14,195 bases of DNA from Sulfurimonas sp. (GTDB lineage Bacteria > Campylobacterota > Campylobacteria > Campylobacterales > Sulfurimonadaceae): contig JAMOMX010000135.1 of the NCBI GenBank assembly GCA_027066935.1, forward strand, positions 1 to 14,195, read 5' to 3'. Position numbers and translations under genes: made by a program. Below, one piece after another: positions 12,937-14,195 of this stretch (within the stretch, counting starts at the first letter, position 1; each line of letters begins with the position of its first letter). The notes under the pieces are model-generated. The model was not told the origin of the DNA and did not search any database. It saw only the letters and a program-made list of their open reading frames with translations.

Positions 12937-14195
12937 ATGGATAGAATAATAACTGATTTACTAGAGAGTGGCTTGATTATGAAAGGGCAAGTTGATAGAC
13001 TAAAAGCAAAAGGTGTTAATGATTCGCTAATCCTAAAACATATTACACAATCTGGTTTTATGACGATGGACAGACTTGTTAGATTTATTGTTGACAGGGT
13101 TAGAAAAGGCATATATGAGCTCTCTATTATTAACGACTATGATTATATAAAAGAAAGTACTGTATTAAAAAATCTCTCTAAAGAGCTAAACTTAGATTTC
13201 ATAGATTTAGATGATTCACCAATAGATGATCGCTTAACTGCTAAAATCCCTTTTGCTCAACTTGAAAAATATAATGCTTTTCCTATTAATTCTGATGAAC
13301 TTAATGTTTATATTGCACTAAATGATCCACTTAATATTGAAGCTAAAGAATCACTACAGAGGCTTTTTAGAAAAACTTTAAAAATAAAAGTAGCTGTAAA
13401 AAAACAAATAACTCAACATCTGTTTAAAGTATCACTTAAAGATAAAGAAAAAGTACTAATTAAAAAAGTTCGGGATGAATTAAACTCAATTAATACCATA
13501 GAAGAGCAACAACAAGCATCATCTATACTTTTACTTATTGATGTTATTTTAGATGCATGTATACAAGCTCGTGCAAGCGATATACATATAGAACCATCTG
13601 AAAGGAACTGTTCTGTTCGTGGTAGAATTGATGGAAAACTATCAGAGATATTTATTTTTCCAAAAGATATCTTTGCACCACTAACATCTCGTATAAAACT
13701 ATTAGCAAATTTAGATATTGCTGAGAAAAGAAAACCTCAAGATGGTCGTTTTTCATCTATGGTTTCTGAAGTTGAATATGATTTTCGTCTATCAACACTT
13801 CCAACATTATACGGCGAATCAATCGTTATGCGTGTACTTGACAAAAAGAAAGCACTTGTGAAACTTGAAGAAGCTGGTATGGATTCTAAAAGTTATCATA
13901 AATTTCAAAAAGCATTAGAATCTCCATATGGAATTATTTTGGTTACAGGACCAACTGGTAGTGGTAAAACTACTACACTTTATGGAGCTTTAAATGAGAT
14001 TAAAGATACAGCAGATAAAGTAATTACAGTTGAAGATCCAGTTGAGTACAGAATGAGTTCAATCCAACAAGTACAAGTAAGCCCTAAAGTTGGTTTAGGA
14101 TTTGCTGAAGCACTCCGCTCTATCTTAAGACAAGATCCTGATAAAATTATGATTGGGGAGATTCGTGATCAAGAAACTCTAGAAATTGCTATAAA
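12937..14195 (+). CDS. mshE: MshE/GspE/PilB-type pilus extension ATPase, 3'-truncated by window edge
   Basis: This hexameric cytoplasmic ATPase powers pilus polymerisation. The window gives 419 residues; the family is about 570, so the C-terminal part with the zinc-binding region lies beyond. Order: a degenerate MshEN-like N-terminal region (about 1-40, DLLESGLIMKGQ), an N2-like domain (about 60-165), then the N-terminal part of the core with ARASDIHIEP, GRIDGKL, AEKRKPQDGR and STLPTLYGES. After these come Walker A GPTGSGKT (338-345), an Asp-box ITVEDPVEYR (about 363-372) and Walker B with RQDPDKIMIGEIRD (about 397-410). Nothing catalytic is missing in the visible part. The start ATG 12937 has AGGA 7 nt upstream (12926-12929), overlapping the preceding stop. 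The frame is open to the last base. MshE is preferred over PilB or GspE because of the MshM/MshN neighbours. Confidence 0.95.
   Translation, partial: MDRIITDLLESGLIMKGQVDRLKAKGVNDSLILKHITQSGFMTMDRLVRFIVDRVRKGIYELSIINDYDYIKESTVLKNLSKELNLDFIDLDDSPIDDRLTAKIPFAQLEKYNAFPINSDELNVYIALNDPLNIEAKESLQRLFRKTLKIKVAVKKQITQHLFKVSLKDKEKVLIKKVRDELNSINTIEEQQQASSILLLIDVILDACIQARASDIHIEPSERNCSVRGRIDGKLSEIFIFPKDIFAPLTSRIKLLANLDIAEKRKPQDGRFSSMVSEVEYDFRLSTLPTLYGESIVMRVLDKKKALVKLEEAGMDSKSYHKFQKALESPYGIILVTGPTGSGKTTTLYGALNEIKDTADKVITVEDPVEYRMSSIQQVQVSPKVGLGFAEALRSILRQDPDKIMIGEIRDQETLEIAI

Noticed and set aside
12888..13112. Minus-strand 74-residue frame across the unknown gene and mshE start
   Set aside because: It covers the well-supported start and ribosome binding site of mshE and has no recognisable features.

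Overview
The window looks like chromosomal DNA from a Campylobacterota (epsilonproteobacterial) bacterium, most likely a Sulfurimonas/Sulfuricurvum-type sulfur oxidiser. This rests on low GC content, densely overlapping genes, the gene order argG - rplI - hslV - hslU - era (I recall the same order in Campylobacter jejuni), and a Csd6/Pgp2-type cell-shape enzyme. The genus is inference. All genes are on the + strand.

Region 1 (1-4207) is a housekeeping cluster: the 3' part of argG, a fused ferredoxin-thioredoxin-reductase-like/rhodanese protein, ribosomal protein L9 (rplI, GTG start), and the HslVU protease (hslV, hslU). Gaps are 1-17 nt or single-base TAATG overlaps, so translation is probably coupled.

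Region 2 (4208-4307) is a 100-nt spacer almost filled by three consecutive inverted repeats. It lies just downstream of a perfect TATAAT and ends at the era ribosome binding site. It could be a terminator/leader or a dispersed REP-like element.

Region 3 (4308-6178) holds era (ribosome-assembly GTPase) and, overlapping it by 4 nt, a periplasmic YkuD-family protein matching Csd6/Pgp2, the L,D-carboxypeptidase that trims peptidoglycan and sets helical cell shape.

Region 4 (6179-6607) is a very AT-rich gene-free stretch with a nested inverted repeat, a -10-like box, two tiny possible leader ORFs and a hairpin just before the next gene. It is probably the promoter/leader of the pilus operon.

Region 5 (6608-14195, continuing past the window) is an envelope-spanning pilus or secretion machine. 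Its order matches the MSHA type IV pilus locus: a GspL-like PilM/PilN fusion (MshI position), a PilO-like protein (MshJ), a small periplasmic protein (MshK), the secretin MshL, the ExeA-like ATPase MshM, a membrane-anchored TPR protein (MshN), one unrecognised exported protein, and the extension ATPase MshE (truncated by the window end). MshL should form the outer-membrane channel, the PilM/N, PilO and MshK-like proteins the alignment platform, MshM/MshN should help assembly, and MshE should power pilus extension. Pilins and the platform protein MshG are not in view and are expected downstream. The most notable points are the extra exported gene between mshN and mshE, the degenerate c-di-GMP-binding N-terminus of MshE, the PilM/PilN fusion, the hairpin array before era, the FTR-rhodanese fusion, and a perfect 22-bp palindrome inside the first pilus gene.
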